Under the pieces are notes generated by a model, which saw nothing but the letters and a program-made list of their open reading frames with translations, searched no databases and had not been told where the DNA came from. A program made the translations under genes and the position numbers. A DNA stretch of 64,000 bases from Acidobacteriota bacterium (GTDB taxonomy: Bacteria; Acidobacteriota; UBA6911; JACQSX01): positions 1 to 64,000 of the forward strand of contig JACQSX010000045.1 of assembly GCA_016211105.1 (NCBI GenBank), given 5' to 3'. Shown piece after piece: positions 9,093 through 18,476 of this stretch. Position 1 is the stretch's first letter. Each line of letters starts with the position of its first letter.

Positions 9093-10460
9093 TCACGAAA
9101 CCCGTCTGAAGAACAGCCAGTAAACAGGGACTCCGGCCAGCACAATGCCAAACACCACGCTGGTCCACAGGGTCTCGGTCAATAGCGCGTTTGCAATCAC
9201 ATATATTACCCCGGCAATGAAGAATAACGGCAGAACCGGATAACCCAGCGCCCGATAGGGGCGCTGCAAGTCAGGACGCTTCCGGCGCAAGCGGTAGAGC
9301 GCCGCCACCACCAGTGCGTAGAAGGGCCAAATGACGAGGACAAAAGTGTCGGCCAACTGTTCAAAAGTCCGTGCCAGCACGAACGCAACGCCCAGGCACG
9401 CCGCCAGGCCAATCGCGACATGAGGAGTCCGGTACTTGGCGTGCACCTTCGCCAGCGCTTTAAAAAAGAGTCCATCATCGGCCATGGCAAAAAATACGCG
9501 GGGCGCTGCCAGCATCATGGCATTCAGCGCGCCGAACGTAGAAATCATAACCACCACAGAAACGATGGTTCCCCCGACGTTTCCAAAAAGGACCGCCATG
9601 GTATCCGCCGCTACGAGCGGAGACTGAGCCACCTTATCCACAGGACTGACGTATAGATAAGCCACATTCGCAAATACGTAGGTGGCCACAATTGCCAGTG
9701 TCCCCAAGATGAGCGCTCTCGGTAAGTTCTTCTGTGGATTTTCAATCTCACCTCCCGCAAATGAAAGGTCCGCCCAGCCGTCATATGCCCACAACACCGA
9801 GATCAACGCCAGTCCGAACAGACCAGGCTTGACGGCCGCTGCACCGGAGCAAAAATGGTTGAACGTGGCCCCTCGCGCGCCTCCGAGCAGAAGGGATGCC
9901 CCCACCAGTGCAACGAGGGCTCCACACTTGGCGACCGTCGTGATCCCTACCAGCGATGCGCCCCAATGGGTCCCGCGAATGTTCAACAGCGCGGCAAATA
10001 CAATGGCTCCCGCCGCCAGGTAGTGGACCGCCTGGCTACCTTCACCCGCATTCTTCCCAACCGATCGAAGGAAATATTCTGCAAAGACCGTGGCCATCGC
10101 GCCTAGAGCCGATGCCCGCAGCAACACCAGTTGGGACCAACCGAACAAAAAAGCGACCCCTCGGCCCCATCCTTCCCGTAGATACACGTACAGCCCTCCC
10201 GTGTGGGGAAAGGCGGCGGATAGTTCCGCAAGTGACAACGACCCGGAGAGCGTGATCAGGCCGGCCAGAATCCAGACGCCCAATACCGCTCGTGCATCCG
10301 GCACCCGATCCGCAATGCTGGCCGGAGCGCGAAAGATTCCTGACCCAATCGTGATTCCAACGACGATGCCCACGGATCTCCAGAAGCCGAGCTGGCGAAC
10401 CAACCCCACCGGGCCTTCGCCGTCCCCTCTCTTCTCGTCTAGACGGCTTTTCATGAGCAT
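9093..10460 (-). CDS. APC-superfamily amino acid permease
   Basis: 455 residues, about 12 predicted transmembrane helices. The first helix carries the substrate-binding glycine motif GITIGSGIFRAP (about 35-46), followed by ALSGSLSLAELSAAFPHTGG, typical of the LAT/APA branch of the amino acid-polyamine-organocation superfamily. Substrate cannot be fixed from sequence. It is convergent with tRNA-Val and divergent from sucA. The true start may be the second Met (10454). Cytoplasmic N-terminus KSRLDEKRGDGEG. Confidence 0.85.
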   Translation of the reverse strand: MLMKSRLDEKRGDGEGPVGLVRQLGFWRSVGIVVGITIGSGIFRAPASIADRVPDARAVLGVWILAGLITLSGSLSLAELSAAFPHTGGLYVYLREGWGRGVAFLFGWSQLVLLRASALGAMATVFAEYFLRSVGKNAGEGSQAVHYLAAGAIVFAALLNIRGTHWGASLVGITTVAKCGALVALVGASLLLGGARGATFNHFCSGAAAVKPGLFGLALISVLWAYDGWADLSFAGGEIENPQKNLPRALILGTLAIVATYVFANVAYLYVSPVDKVAQSPLVAADTMAVLFGNVGGTIVSVVVMISTFGALNAMMLAAPRVFFAMADDGLFFKALAKVHAKYRTPHVAIGLAACLGVAFVLARTFEQLADTFVLVIWPFYALVVAALYRLRRKRPDLQRPYRALGYPVLPLFFIAGVIYVIANALLTETLWTSVVFGIVLAGVPVYWLFFRRVS

Positions 10461-10529
10461 CAGCCTACCGCAGGCAGCCTCACCAAGTCATGGGTGGTCA
10501 TTTCCAGGCGCCAATTCTTGCCCAAACAA

Positions 10530-10559
10530 TTCAAAACTCGGCATCTTCCTCGCTATACT
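10530..10559 (+). promoter_or_regulatory. Possible promoter of sucA
   Basis: A good -10 box TATACT at 10554-10559 with a weak -35 TTCAAA at 10530-10535 (18-bp spacer), placing the transcript start about 45 nt before the sucA ATG. Confidence 0.4.
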
Positions 10560-10609
10560 GGAGGTATCCATCAAATGATTCCATTCGCTTGACGAAGGGA
10601 CGCAAACTA

Positions 10610-13339
10610 ATGGCCAAAAACCTGGGAGCAAGCAATGTTACATATATCGAAGCTTTGTATGAGCGATATCTAAAAGACCCGTCATCGGTGGAAACGAGCT
10701 GGCGGTATTTTTTCGACGGGATGGAGTTTGCACGCGACGGTGCGGTTATCGAAAAAGCCGAGTCCGTATCGATCGTGAACTTTGCCCAAGACCGCCGAAT
10801 TCTGGACCTGATCGAGGCATACCGGAAGTGGGGGCACCTGATCGCCAAGATTGATCCCCTGGGCAATCACCTGGAAAGCCACCCGCAACTGGAACTAATC
10901 AGCTTTGGATTTTCAGATGACGAATTGGACCTCTTGTTTCCGGCAGTGCCTTTTCTCGATCCATCGCCGGTGACGCTGCGGCAAATGCGCGACAAACTGC
11001 GTGAAATCTATTGTAGAACGGTCGGTGTTGAGTACATGGACGTGCAAGATCCTGCTATCGAACAGTGGTTCCAATCTCGCATCGAGCGTCATGGCAACCG
11101 GCCCGTCCTGACCCTGGAGAGCAAGAGAGCGATTCTGTCAAATCTGAATAAAGCTGAGATTTTTGAAAGATTCTTGCACACCAAGTATGTGGGCCAAAAA
11201 AGGTTTTCCCTCGAAGGCGCAGAGACGCTGATTCCTGCGATGGCTGAATTGATCGACCATGGAGCCCAACTGGGCATCGATGACATGATCGTCGGCATGG
11301 CTCACCGCGGGCGTCTCAACGTGCTGGCCAATATTCTGAATAAGACCTACGAAACGATTTTCAGCGAATTCGAGGATCATTTCGTCCCGTGGGCGGTGGA
11401 AGGAAGCGGGGACGTCAAGTATCACAAGGGATTTTCTGGCGCCTATCGAACTTCTTCTGGACAGGAGATCCGCGTCACCCTGGCCGCAAATCCTAGCCAC
11501 CTGGAGGCGATCAGCCCTGTGGTTGAGGGCGCAGTCCGGGCTCGTCAGCACGTGCGTGGCGATAAGGAAAGGGCTCACGTTTTGCCGTTTCTCATCCATG
11601 GCGACGCGGCTTTCATGGGTCAGGGCTCGGTTGCCGAAACTTTGAATCTTTTCAAATTGGAGGGTTACACCACCGGCGGAACCATTCACTTCATCCTGAA
11701 TAACCAGATCGGTTTTACCACCGACCCGCGCGACGGGCGTTCCACACGGTACGCCTCCGATGTCGCAAGAATGATTCTGGCGCCCGCCTTCCACGTCAAC
11801 GGCGATGATCCCGAAGCCGTACTGCACTGCATCCGCTTGGCAGTCGAATTTCGCCAGACTTTTCACCGCGATGTCGTGATCGATATGCTCTGCTACCGGC
11901 GCCACGGCCATAACGAGGCGGACGAACCTTCATTCACACAACCCATCATGTATCGGAAGATTCGAGGCCATCCTACCGTGCGCAGCATTTACATCGACGA
12001 ACTGGTGCGTCGCGGAGACGTGGAAGCGGAACTGGCTCGGGAGATGGAGGAAAATTTCAGGCGCGAGCTTCAGGCAGCGCTGGAAACCACGCATGAAATG
12101 ACGCCGACCGAGCAGGCGGAAACCTTGAAAAAGACTTGGGCAGGATATCACAAAGCCTCCCGGGAGGAAGTCGAAGCGCCGGTGGAAACCGCTGTGGCTG
12201 CTGAGACCCTGGAAGAAATCGCGCGGAAGATCACCGCGGCGCCCGAATCCTTTCTCCTTCATCCCAAACTAGAACCGTTCCTGGAAGAACGATCCAACAT
12301 GGTCATCACCGACAGGGGATTAGATTGGGGAATGGCCGAGGCTTTGGCGTTGGGCAGCCTGCTGATGGAGAAGATTCATGTCCGATTGACCGGCCAGGAC
12401 ACCTGTCGAGGAACCTTCAGTCATCGCCACGCAGTGTTGTATGATCTGGAAACCGGCGAACCTTACGTTCCCTTGAATCATCTCTCCCCGGAGCAGGCGA
12501 CGCTAAGCGTCTTTAATAGTCCTCTTTCCGAGCTGGCGGCGGTCGGCTTTGAATTCGGTTACACGACGGGCAACCCGGCGGCCCTGACGATCTGGGAAGC
12601 GCAATTCGGGGATTTTACCAACGGCGCGCAAATCATCATCGATCAATTCATCGCTGCCTCGGAGGCAAAGTGGGGACGCATGAGCGGACTCACTTTACTG
12701 CTGCCGCACGGCTACGAAGGTCAGGGACCGGAACATTCCAGCGCGCGCCTTGAGCGCTTCCTACAACAGTGCGCGCAGGACAACATGCAGTTGTTGAATC
12801 TTACAACGCCAGCTCAATACTTTCATGCGTTACGCCGGCAGATGCGCCGCCCGTTCCGGAAGCCTTTGATCGTGATGTCTCCCAAGAGCCTGCTGCGGCA
12901 TCCCTTGTGCACTTCACGAATCGCGGACCTTACCGACGACCGGTTCCATGAGGTCTTGGGCGATCACGTCGAGTTGACGGATGCGCGCCGGGTCGTTTTT
13001 TGTTCCGGCAAAGTTTTTTATGACCTGCTTCAGGGTAGAAATAAGGGGCACGGTAATGATGTAGCTTTGGTCCGGATCGAACAGTTGTATCCATTTATGG
13101 AATCCTTGGTATCAGAACCATTACGGCGCTGGCAAAATTGCCACGACGTCGTATGGGTCCAGGAGGAGCCGAGAAATATGGGAGCCTGGACCTTCGTCGC
13201 GCCGCGCATCGAGCCACTACTTCTGAAAGGCCAAAGATTACGGTACGTCGGCCGACCGGAAGCGGCCAGTCCCGCGACCGGCTCCTACAAGCAATACTTG
13301 CAGGAGCAGCAAACGCTGCTGGAGGAAGCGTTCCGTTAG
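10610..13339 (+). CDS. sucA: 2-oxoglutarate dehydrogenase E1 component
   Basis: 909 residues. Thiamine-diphosphate-dependent decarboxylase of the 2-oxoglutarate dehydrogenase complex, making succinyl-lipoyl groups for E2. Visible family blocks: the N-terminal E2-binding segment YIEALYERYLKDPSSVETSW, GMAHRGRLNVLANIL, the TPP-binding GDAAFMGQGSVAETLNL around residue 340, GHNEADEPSFTQP, and the C-terminal transketolase-like HGYEGQGPEHSSARLERFLQ. Start set at ATG 10610 (MAKNLG); the frame is open upstream to 10490, but that part lacks similarity. It is followed by odhB after 114 bp in the same direction. Confidence 0.96.
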   Translation: MAKNLGASNVTYIEALYERYLKDPSSVETSWRYFFDGMEFARDGAVIEKAESVSIVNFAQDRRILDLIEAYRKWGHLIAKIDPLGNHLESHPQLELISFGFSDDELDLLFPAVPFLDPSPVTLRQMRDKLREIYCRTVGVEYMDVQDPAIEQWFQSRIERHGNRPVLTLESKRAILSNLNKAEIFERFLHTKYVGQKRFSLEGAETLIPAMAELIDHGAQLGIDDMIVGMAHRGRLNVLANILNKTYETIFSEFEDHFVPWAVEGSGDVKYHKGFSGAYRTSSGQEIRVTLAANPSHLEAISPVVEGAVRARQHVRGDKERAHVLPFLIHGDAAFMGQGSVAETLNLFKLEGYTTGGTIHFILNNQIGFTTDPRDGRSTRYASDVARMILAPAFHVNGDDPEAVLHCIRLAVEFRQTFHRDVVIDMLCYRRHGHNEADEPSFTQPIMYRKIRGHPTVRSIYIDELVRRGDVEAELAREMEENFRRELQAALETTHEMTPTEQAETLKKTWAGYHKASREEVEAPVETAVAAETLEEIARKITAAPESFLLHPKLEPFLEERSNMVITDRGLDWGMAEALALGSLLMEKIHVRLTGQDTCRGTFSHRHAVLYDLETGEPYVPLNHLSPEQATLSVFNSPLSELAAVGFEFGYTTGNPAALTIWEAQFGDFTNGAQIIIDQFIAASEAKWGRMSGLTLLLPHGYEGQGPEHSSARLERFLQQCAQDNMQLLNLTTPAQYFHALRRQMRRPFRKPLIVMSPKSLLRHPLCTSRIADLTDDRFHEVLGDHVELTDARRVVFCSGKVFYDLLQGRNKGHGNDVALVRIEQLYPFMESLVSEPLRRWQNCHDVVWVQEEPRNMGAWTFVAPRIEPLLLKGQRLRYVGRPEAASPATGSYKQYLQEQQTLLEEAFR

Positions 13340-13453
13340 TCGAATCGGTTTGCCACCGACAGTGGACCACGAACAACCCACGCACAAGGAAATGCGCATG
13401 GTTCGTTGTCATGGGCCGTCGGTTCGACAAGTGCAGTGCCACGGGGAGAAACG

Positions 13454-14692
13454 ATGAGACACGAAATCAAAGTGCCACATGTTGGCGAATCGGTCAGCGA
13501 GGTGCGCATTGCGCGATGGCTCAAACAAGATGGGGAACCGGTCGCCATGGACGAACCCATTTTGGAGCTGGAGACCGACAAGGCCAACATGGAATTGAGC
13601 GCTGAAAGTGCAGGAATTTTGAGAATTCAAAAAGCGGCTGGCCAAACCGTCGTCCCCGGCCAGGTTCTAGGATTCCTTGAGGAAGTTCGGGTCGAGCTCG
13701 AGGGCGCGACCACTGCGAAAGCTCCAGCCGGGTCTGCCGCCGGATCAAAACCCGTAGACATCGGAGCAAGAAGGAGCGAGGTGAGCGGGCCTGCTGTCCG
13801 CAAGCTGCTGCGCGAGCACGATATCGACATCGTGTCCATTTCCGGAACCGGGCGAGGGGGACGCGTGCGTAAAGAAGACGTCCTAAATTTTGTAAAAACT
13901 CGGGCAGCAGAGACAGCAGCTTATCCGGGGACCGCGCCGGTACCCCGCAGAACTCAACCCTCAAGCAAGCCTTCAGGGGAACCGAAGGAATCCGAGCGCG
14001 AGCGGATTGTCCCCATGAGTCTGCTGCGGCAGAAGATCTCCGAGCGCATGGTAAAAGCACAGCAGACTGCCGCGATCCTGACGACATTTAACGAAATTGA
14101 CATGTTCCCTGTCATGGAATTGCGCGCCAAACATAAGGAGACGTTTCAGCAAACCCATGGGGTTCGCCTTGGCTTGATGTCGTTTTTTGTCAAGGCAACC
14201 GTGGAAGCCCTGCAGGTGATTCCAGTCCTGAACGCCAGGGTGGACGGGAATAACATTGTTTGTCGAAATTACTACGACGTTGGAGTGGCCGTCGCCACCG
14301 ATCGAGGCTTGGTGGTTCCAGTTTTGCGCGATGCCGACAAAATGACCTTTCCAAAAATTGAGATCGCAATTGAGGAATACGCCAGAAGGGCTCGCGAAGG
14401 TACACTTACGGTCGACGAACTTACCGGCGGCACGTTTACGATCACCAACGGCGGTGTCTTTGGATCGCTATTTTCCACTCCTATTCTGAACCCTCCGCAA
14501 AGTGGAATTTTGGGAATGCACGTTATTCAGAAGCGCGCTGTGGTGGTCGATGACCAAATCGTCATCCGTCCTATGATGTACGTGGCACTTTCCTACGACC
14601 ATCGCATCGTAGACGGTAAGGAGGCGGTGACGTTTCTAAAACGGATCAAAGAGTGCATCGAGGATCCGCCGCGCCTGATGTTATCTGCTTAG
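13454..14692 (+). CDS. odhB: Dihydrolipoamide succinyltransferase (E2)
   Basis: 412 residues in the standard order: lipoyl domain 1-75 with the modified lysine in ETDKANMEL, an E3/E1-binding domain near 110-146 ([20 protein letters not shown]), a Pro/Ser/Arg-rich linker, and a catalytic domain with the active-site [17 protein letters not shown] near the C-terminus. It transfers succinyl from lipoate to CoA. Start at 13454 (MRHEIKVPH) follows GGGGAGAA; the open frame extends further upstream without support. A palindromic repeat element begins 3 bp after its stop codon. Confidence 0.95.
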   Translation: MRHEIKVPHVGESVSEVRIARWLKQDGEPVAMDEPILELETDKANMELSAESAGILRIQKAAGQTVVPGQVLGFLEEVRVELEGATTAKAPAGSAAGSKPVDIGARRSEVSGPAVRKLLREHDIDIVSISGTGRGGRVRKEDVLNFVKTRAAETAAYPGTAPVPRRTQPSSKPSGEPKESERERIVPMSLLRQKISERMVKAQQTAAILTTFNEIDMFPVMELRAKHKETFQQTHGVRLGLMSFFVKATVEALQVIPVLNARVDGNNIVCRNYYDVGVAVATDRGLVVPVLRDADKMTFPKIEIAIEEYARRAREGTLTVDELTGGTFTITNGGVFGSLFSTPILNPPQSGILGMHVIQKRAVVVDDQIVIRPMMYVALSYDHRIVDGKEAVTFLKRIKECIEDPPRLMLSA

Positions 14693-14694
14693 GG

Positions 14695-14860
14695 CCTCGA
14701 TTCATAAGTACGATAACCCTCTGGGCTGGTGGGGGTTGCGGGCGATCTCGTCGTCGCTTGTCGTCGACGATGTCCCCGCATCGACTCCTCCTCGCTTCTT
14801 GCTCTCGTCTCGCAAGCTCCACCAGCAAACGTTATCGTACTTATCAATCGAGGTACTTAG
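14695..14860. repeat. Dispersed palindromic element, full-length copy (A)
   Basis: The ends are inverted repeats: left end 14695-14717 starts CCTCGATTCATAAGTACGAT and the right end 14831-14853, read on the other strand, differs from it by one base in 23. Similarity of the arms continues inward (CTGGTGG...TTGCG), so the whole element could fold as one long imperfect hairpin. Core landmarks are TTGCGGGCG, TCGCTTGTCGTC, GATGTCCC and CATCG. Related copies are at 39264, 40043 and 42450. No coding capacity. Confidence 0.8.
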
Positions 14861-14965
14861 GCCCGAGCCCTAACGAAAACAGGCCGATGGCGCTAAAAAC
14901 GCCCGGCCCCCTGGTACTAAATGGGATGAAACGATCACCTTCACATTTACGACTACGACTACGTC

Positions 14966-16540
14966 TCAACGATGACCAAACAGGGAAGACCCCGCCTCCT
15001 TGGGACCGTACAAAGACGCTTGAGATCTATCCGGCAGCGGATAGGTTTGCAGGAGCCGCAGGCTTGGGTCTTGCTTCACGTTATGGCTCAACCGCTCAGC
15101 GTCGGCGGTCGTTCTCAGATCTCCCTGACTACCGCTTTTGATAATTATGAAATCTCCGGGGCCGACAGAAAAATCGACCGATCGCAGCGGACGAATCTGC
15201 ACCGGCCTTCGGTAAAGTCGCGCCTCGAAGAGAAATGCCTCAGCACTAAAGTAAGGATGGTCGGGGACGACATACAGAGTGCGGCCACCCTTTCCAGCAA
15301 CCATGGAAAGGATACTGTCAATCGGCCATCGCTCATCCCGGGCGGGACCGAGAAAGCCAGCATAGCTATTGGAGAATATCTGCCACTCCCAGGTATACGT
15401 GCCCCGCTGGAAGATACCCAGCGATACCTTCTCCGGCAAAACGGATAGCGGGAAGGTGATCGCCAGAAACTGCAATCCTGCAACTGCCAGAGTGGCCCAT
15501 CGAACTTGCGTTCGCAGCCGGTCGGCCCCGCCAAACCCAGCCGCGGCGAGCAGCCCTACCGCTGGAAGTAAGGGAACGCTGTAGCGTGGATCTTTGTTGC
15601 GCAGCACGGTCAGCAGCAGCCACGAGCTTGCAAGCCAGACCCAAATCACTGCCAGGGATGAGGAACCCGGCTGTCGGCGGAAGCTCCAATAAACTCCAGC
15701 GGCCAGCAGCGCCGCCAGCGGGAAAAAGAGCTGATAACTCAGCAAAAACTGAAGGTAGGAAAGCCATGAAACTGGGGAGAACAGAGCGGGGTCCCCTTCG
15801 GCCGCTCCCTCGGCCATGTGTTGCGGCAAAAAATCCATCAGTAGATAATGCGCTTTTGCTGCGTACCATGTTGAAGCGGCCATTCCCATCGCCATGACCG
15901 CCAGCAGCAGATTGGCTGCGCGCGCATGATTCTTTTGGGCGCGAGTTCCAAAATAGATAAATGCCGTCGGACCCGCCAGGAAAAACAGAAAACTCCACTT
16001 CACCAGCATTCCCAAGCCGCACGCCACGCCGAAGAGAATTGAATTCTTGCGCACGCTGAAATTTTTTGTTTCCAGCAAAAGGTGGACGGCGGTGCAAACG
16101 ACTGCGGTCAGCGCGAAGTCAAGCAGTGGGGTACGAGACAGCCACACAACCATTGGAAACAAGCTGGCAAGGAGGGCGGCCCACAGGCCCACATCCACAC
16201 CTCCGACTCGCGTGCCGATGCGGAAGACGGCCCACAACATCAAGCCGAGAAAAAAGAAATTGGGAAATACCGCAGTATCTTCAAATCGACCTACCGTGGC
16301 ATAACTGAGAGCTTCCGTCCAATGATAGAGGGGTGGATATTGCAAGGATTCCTGGTACGCTCGGCGCAAACCTTCGATGGAAGGATGTTGCATCCACTCC
16401 AGATAATCCAAGCCCATGCGCGCGTGGAACGCCATGTCCCAAACCCAGGGACGAGTGTCGCGCCGCAGCCAATAAAGATTCACCAGCACGTGTAACAGCG
16501 CCACAAGCCCGAGAATACAACCGGCGCGCCTGGAACTCAT
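14966..16540 (-). CDS. ArnT/PMT-type (GT39-like) membrane glycosyltransferase
   Basis: 524 residues, roughly ten or more hydrophobic helices over residues 5-370 and a soluble C-terminal part. The first loop contains WVWDMAFHARMGLDYLE with the acidic residues expected of lipid-phosphate-sugar transferases, followed by YQESLQYPPLYHWTEA. This architecture fits the dolichyl/undecaprenyl-phosphate sugar-dependent GT-C fold (PMT_2). Acceptor unknown. The start is set at 16540 because this ATG overlaps the upstream gene's stop as ATGA; the in-frame Met at 16558 is less likely. Confidence 0.82.
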   Translation of the reverse strand: MSSRRAGCILGLVALLHVLVNLYWLRRDTRPWVWDMAFHARMGLDYLEWMQHPSIEGLRRAYQESLQYPPLYHWTEALSYATVGRFEDTAVFPNFFFLGLMLWAVFRIGTRVGGVDVGLWAALLASLFPMVVWLSRTPLLDFALTAVVCTAVHLLLETKNFSVRKNSILFGVACGLGMLVKWSFLFFLAGPTAFIYFGTRAQKNHARAANLLLAVMAMGMAASTWYAAKAHYLLMDFLPQHMAEGAAEGDPALFSPVSWLSYLQFLLSYQLFFPLAALLAAGVYWSFRRQPGSSSLAVIWVWLASSWLLLTVLRNKDPRYSVPLLPAVGLLAAAGFGGADRLRTQVRWATLAVAGLQFLAITFPLSVLPEKVSLGIFQRGTYTWEWQIFSNSYAGFLGPARDERWPIDSILSMVAGKGGRTLYVVPDHPYFSAEAFLFEARLYRRPVQIRPLRSVDFSVGPGDFIIIKSGSQGDLRTTADAERLSHNVKQDPSLRLLQTYPLPDRSQASLYGPKEAGSSLFGHR

Positions 16541-17137
16541 GGCTGGCTCCCGCAGCAAAATGCGTGAATAGAGGGTTGCTGGTGGTTGCTCGGTCGCTCT
16601 ATTTGTCCAGGCAACTGCGGTTCCGGAGCTTCGTCGTCAATCAACTCGTAGAGGGTCAGCGCCTGTAGCTTGCGAATCGGACGATACCGCCGGCGGATCA
16701 GATCGTTCATGAAAGGAACACCGCGTGCCGACAAATCGGAAGAATCGCTGTTGACAATCAAATGAGGGGAGCGCGCTGCCAGATCCTTACGCCATTGTTG
16801 TTCAATCCACACAGGAACAGGACGGCGCGTCAAATGACGCCAAAAAAGAAAACGTGTGACGGGACGTGCCCCTGACAAGAAATAGACGGCCAAAAAAGGA
16901 GATCGCCACACATACACGGATTGGCCAGGATATTTCCTTTTCAAAAACTCAGCGGTCCTGTAAGCGGTGTCGTGGTAGATCAAACCGTCAGTCTCCCAGT
17001 CTCGAACTTTCTTTGGCAGGTCGAGCGCTTGCAAAAAGATGATGTTGCCGCACCTGACCCAGATATCGGATCCGCAACGCGACGGTCAGCAGGAGGAGCG
17101 ATGATAGAATAACGTAGTTGGTAACGGACTTACGCAT
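16537..17137 (-). pseudogene. Frameshifted gene: signal anchor plus GT39-type C-terminal domain
   Basis: Two frames appear to be pieces of one gene. The first (ATG 17137 to a stop at 16988) begins MRKSVTNYVILSSLLLLTVA, a clean signal anchor. The second, open from about 17080 to 16537, encodes a soluble domain (DTAYRTAEFLKRKYPGQSVY, VYFLSGARPVTRF, LIVNSD, LQALTLYELIDD) like the extracytoplasmic tail of PMT/ArnT-type glycosyltransferases. Removing one base from the five-T run (plus-strand A's at 17033-17037) joins them into a 199-residue single-pass protein. It may be a real mutation, a sequencing error at a homopolymer, or a recoding site. The second frame alone could start at TTG 17034. Its stop overlaps the downstream glycosyltransferase start as ATGA. 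Confidence 0.6.
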
Positions 17138-17311
17138 ACCTCACTCACGATTGCAGAAGGCAGATGGAGCATAGTTAGGCCCGGGTTGTCCGAATCTGTT
17201 CCGACTCCCCCAACGCAAGTGTAAGGGCCGGCGCCCAGCGGTCACGGTGGGAATGAGGATCGGCAATCCGCATCCACAATCCAAGCAATTATTTCGGAAA
17301 GGGTCAGAAGA

Positions 17312-17815
17312 TTGAAACAGAAATCGGACATGTTTCTACGGCCCGGCGCATCTTTTCCTGACTTTGATCTACCTGGAAGCGATGGCGGACATTACTCGCG
17401 CTCTTCTTTTCTCGAGCACGCGCCTGCCACGCTGTTCGTCATCTTCAAGACAGACTGCCCCACTTCGCAGTTCTCTCTTCCTTACCTGAACAGGCTAGTG
17501 GACCAGATTCCACGGTTTTCGTTTGTGGGGGTTTCCCAGGATGATCCCCGCTCAACAGTAGAATTCCTGCAGCAGTGGGGAACTCGATGTACACATATCC
17601 TCTACGAGGAAGAGCCGTATCCACTCAGCGACCTCCTGGGTGTGACCAACGTCCCGTCGCTTTTCCTGGTTGCCGGTAGCAGCGAGATATTGGCAAGCGA
17701 TTTTGGGTATCGGCAGACGTTCTGGGAACAAGTGGCACAGGAAGCAGCCAGGCAATTCAGCGTCGCCATAGGACCCATCGTGCCCCCAGACGCCCCTCCG
17801 TGGGCAGCCGGTTGA
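17312..17815 (+). CDS. Thioredoxin-fold (AhpC/TSA-like) protein
   Basis: 167 residues. A peroxiredoxin/TlpA-like fold: N-terminal GASFPDFDLPGSDGG, then FVIFKTDCPTSQFSLPYLNR with a single cysteine in CPTS, and the cis-proline region GVTNVPSLFLVAG. The second cysteine of a thioredoxin CxxC is a serine, so a dithiol reductase role is unlikely; a one-cysteine peroxidase or an inactive relative is possible. Start TTG 17312 is favoured by the purine stretch GGAAAGGG upstream; ATG 17330 is the alternative. It stands alone between the glycosyltransferase pair and the repeat-flanked four-helix gene. Confidence 0.65.
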   Translation: MKQKSDMFLRPGASFPDFDLPGSDGGHYSRSSFLEHAPATLFVIFKTDCPTSQFSLPYLNRLVDQIPRFSFVGVSQDDPRSTVEFLQQWGTRCTHILYEEEPYPLSDLLGVTNVPSLFLVAGSSEILASDFGYRQTFWEQVAQEAARQFSVAIGPIVPPDAPPWAAG

Positions 17816-17851
17816 AGCAGCAAGAACGCCGCGTAGGGTACGCAGCCGCAG

Positions 17852-17893
17852 GGTCGCAAGTCGCAAGTCGCAGGTCGCAGGTCGCAAGTCGCA
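17852..17893. repeat. Left heptanucleotide array, six RGTCGCA units
   Basis: Six tandem 7-bp units (GGTCGCA or AGTCGCA) with no interruptions, 85 bp upstream of the four-helix-bundle gene. It is the inverted counterpart of the array at 18370-18474. Confidence 0.9.
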
Positions 17894-17977
17894 GCCGGCT
17901 CCATGGGCGATAGAATCGTTGGTTTTTGTCGCAAATCACGCGCTTTGGAGGTTTCTTTAGGGTAACGAGGTAAAGCC

Positions 17978-18367
17978 ATGACAACAATTTCCCATTTTGA
18001 AGACGTTCAAGCCTGGAAGAGTGCGCGTGAACTGGTCAATACTGTGTATCGTCTCACGCAAAGTTCGAAATTTCGCCCCGATTGTGGTCTTAAAGATCAG
18101 CTCCGGCGTGCCGCCGTTTCTGCCCTATCAAACAGTGCAGAAGGATTTGAAAGCCAAAGTGATCGTCATTTTGTCTCTTATCTTTTCAGAGCCAGAGGGT
18201 CAGTGGGAGAAGTTCGCTGCCAACTCCATGTGGCCTTGGACCAGAATTATATTGATAGAACCGAATTCGAGGATGCGATTCAGAAGGCGTACCAAACCAG
18301 TCGTCTAATCGCGGGCTTTATTGTATATCTCAGAGCGAACGACGGTGCGAAAGCTGTTCGGTTGTGA
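17978..18367 (+). CDS. Four-helix-bundle protein (S23/23S rRNA intervening-sequence family)
   Basis: 129 residues, all helical, with family landmarks FEDVQAWKSARELVNTVYRL, GLKDQLRRAAVSALSNSAEG, FVSYLFRARGSVGEVRCQL and YQTSRLIAGFIVYL. The family is found in insertions of 23S rRNA genes and as lone chromosomal genes, and resembles the Avd accessory protein of diversity-generating retroelements; its biochemical role is unsettled. No reverse transcriptase or rRNA gene is nearby. GAGG precedes ATG 17978. The gene is bracketed by inverted heptanucleotide arrays, and its TGA stop is part of a degenerate repeat unit. Confidence 0.85.
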   Translation: MTTISHFEDVQAWKSARELVNTVYRLTQSSKFRPDCGLKDQLRRAAVSALSNSAEGFESQSDRHFVSYLFRARGSVGEVRCQLHVALDQNYIDRTEFEDAIQKAYQTSRLIAGFIVYLRANDGAKAVRL

Positions 18368-18369
18368 CC

Positions 18370-18474
18370 TGCGACTTGCGACCTTCGACTTGCGACCTGC
18401 GACCTGCGACCTGCGACCTGCGACTTGCGACCTGCGACCTGCGACCTGCGACCTTCGACTTGCGACCTTCGACC
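18370..18474. repeat. Right heptanucleotide array, fifteen units
   Basis: Fifteen tandem units, mostly TGCGACC with TGCGACT and TTCGACC/T variants. On the opposite strand these are GGTCGCA and AGTCGCA, the same units as the left array in inverted orientation. The array ends 2 bp before the stop codon of the convergent methyltransferase gene. Confidence 0.92.
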
Positions 18475-18476
18475 TC

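Noticed and set aside
11138-11911. 257-residue minus-strand ORF inside sucA
   Set aside because: Antisense shadow of a highly conserved coding region.
17978-18367. Avd of a diversity-generating retroelement
   Set aside because: No reverse transcriptase, template repeat or variable-repeat target gene nearby; family resemblance only.
17852-18474. CRISPR array
   Set aside because: The repeats are 7 bp and contiguous, with no spacers and no cas genes in the window.
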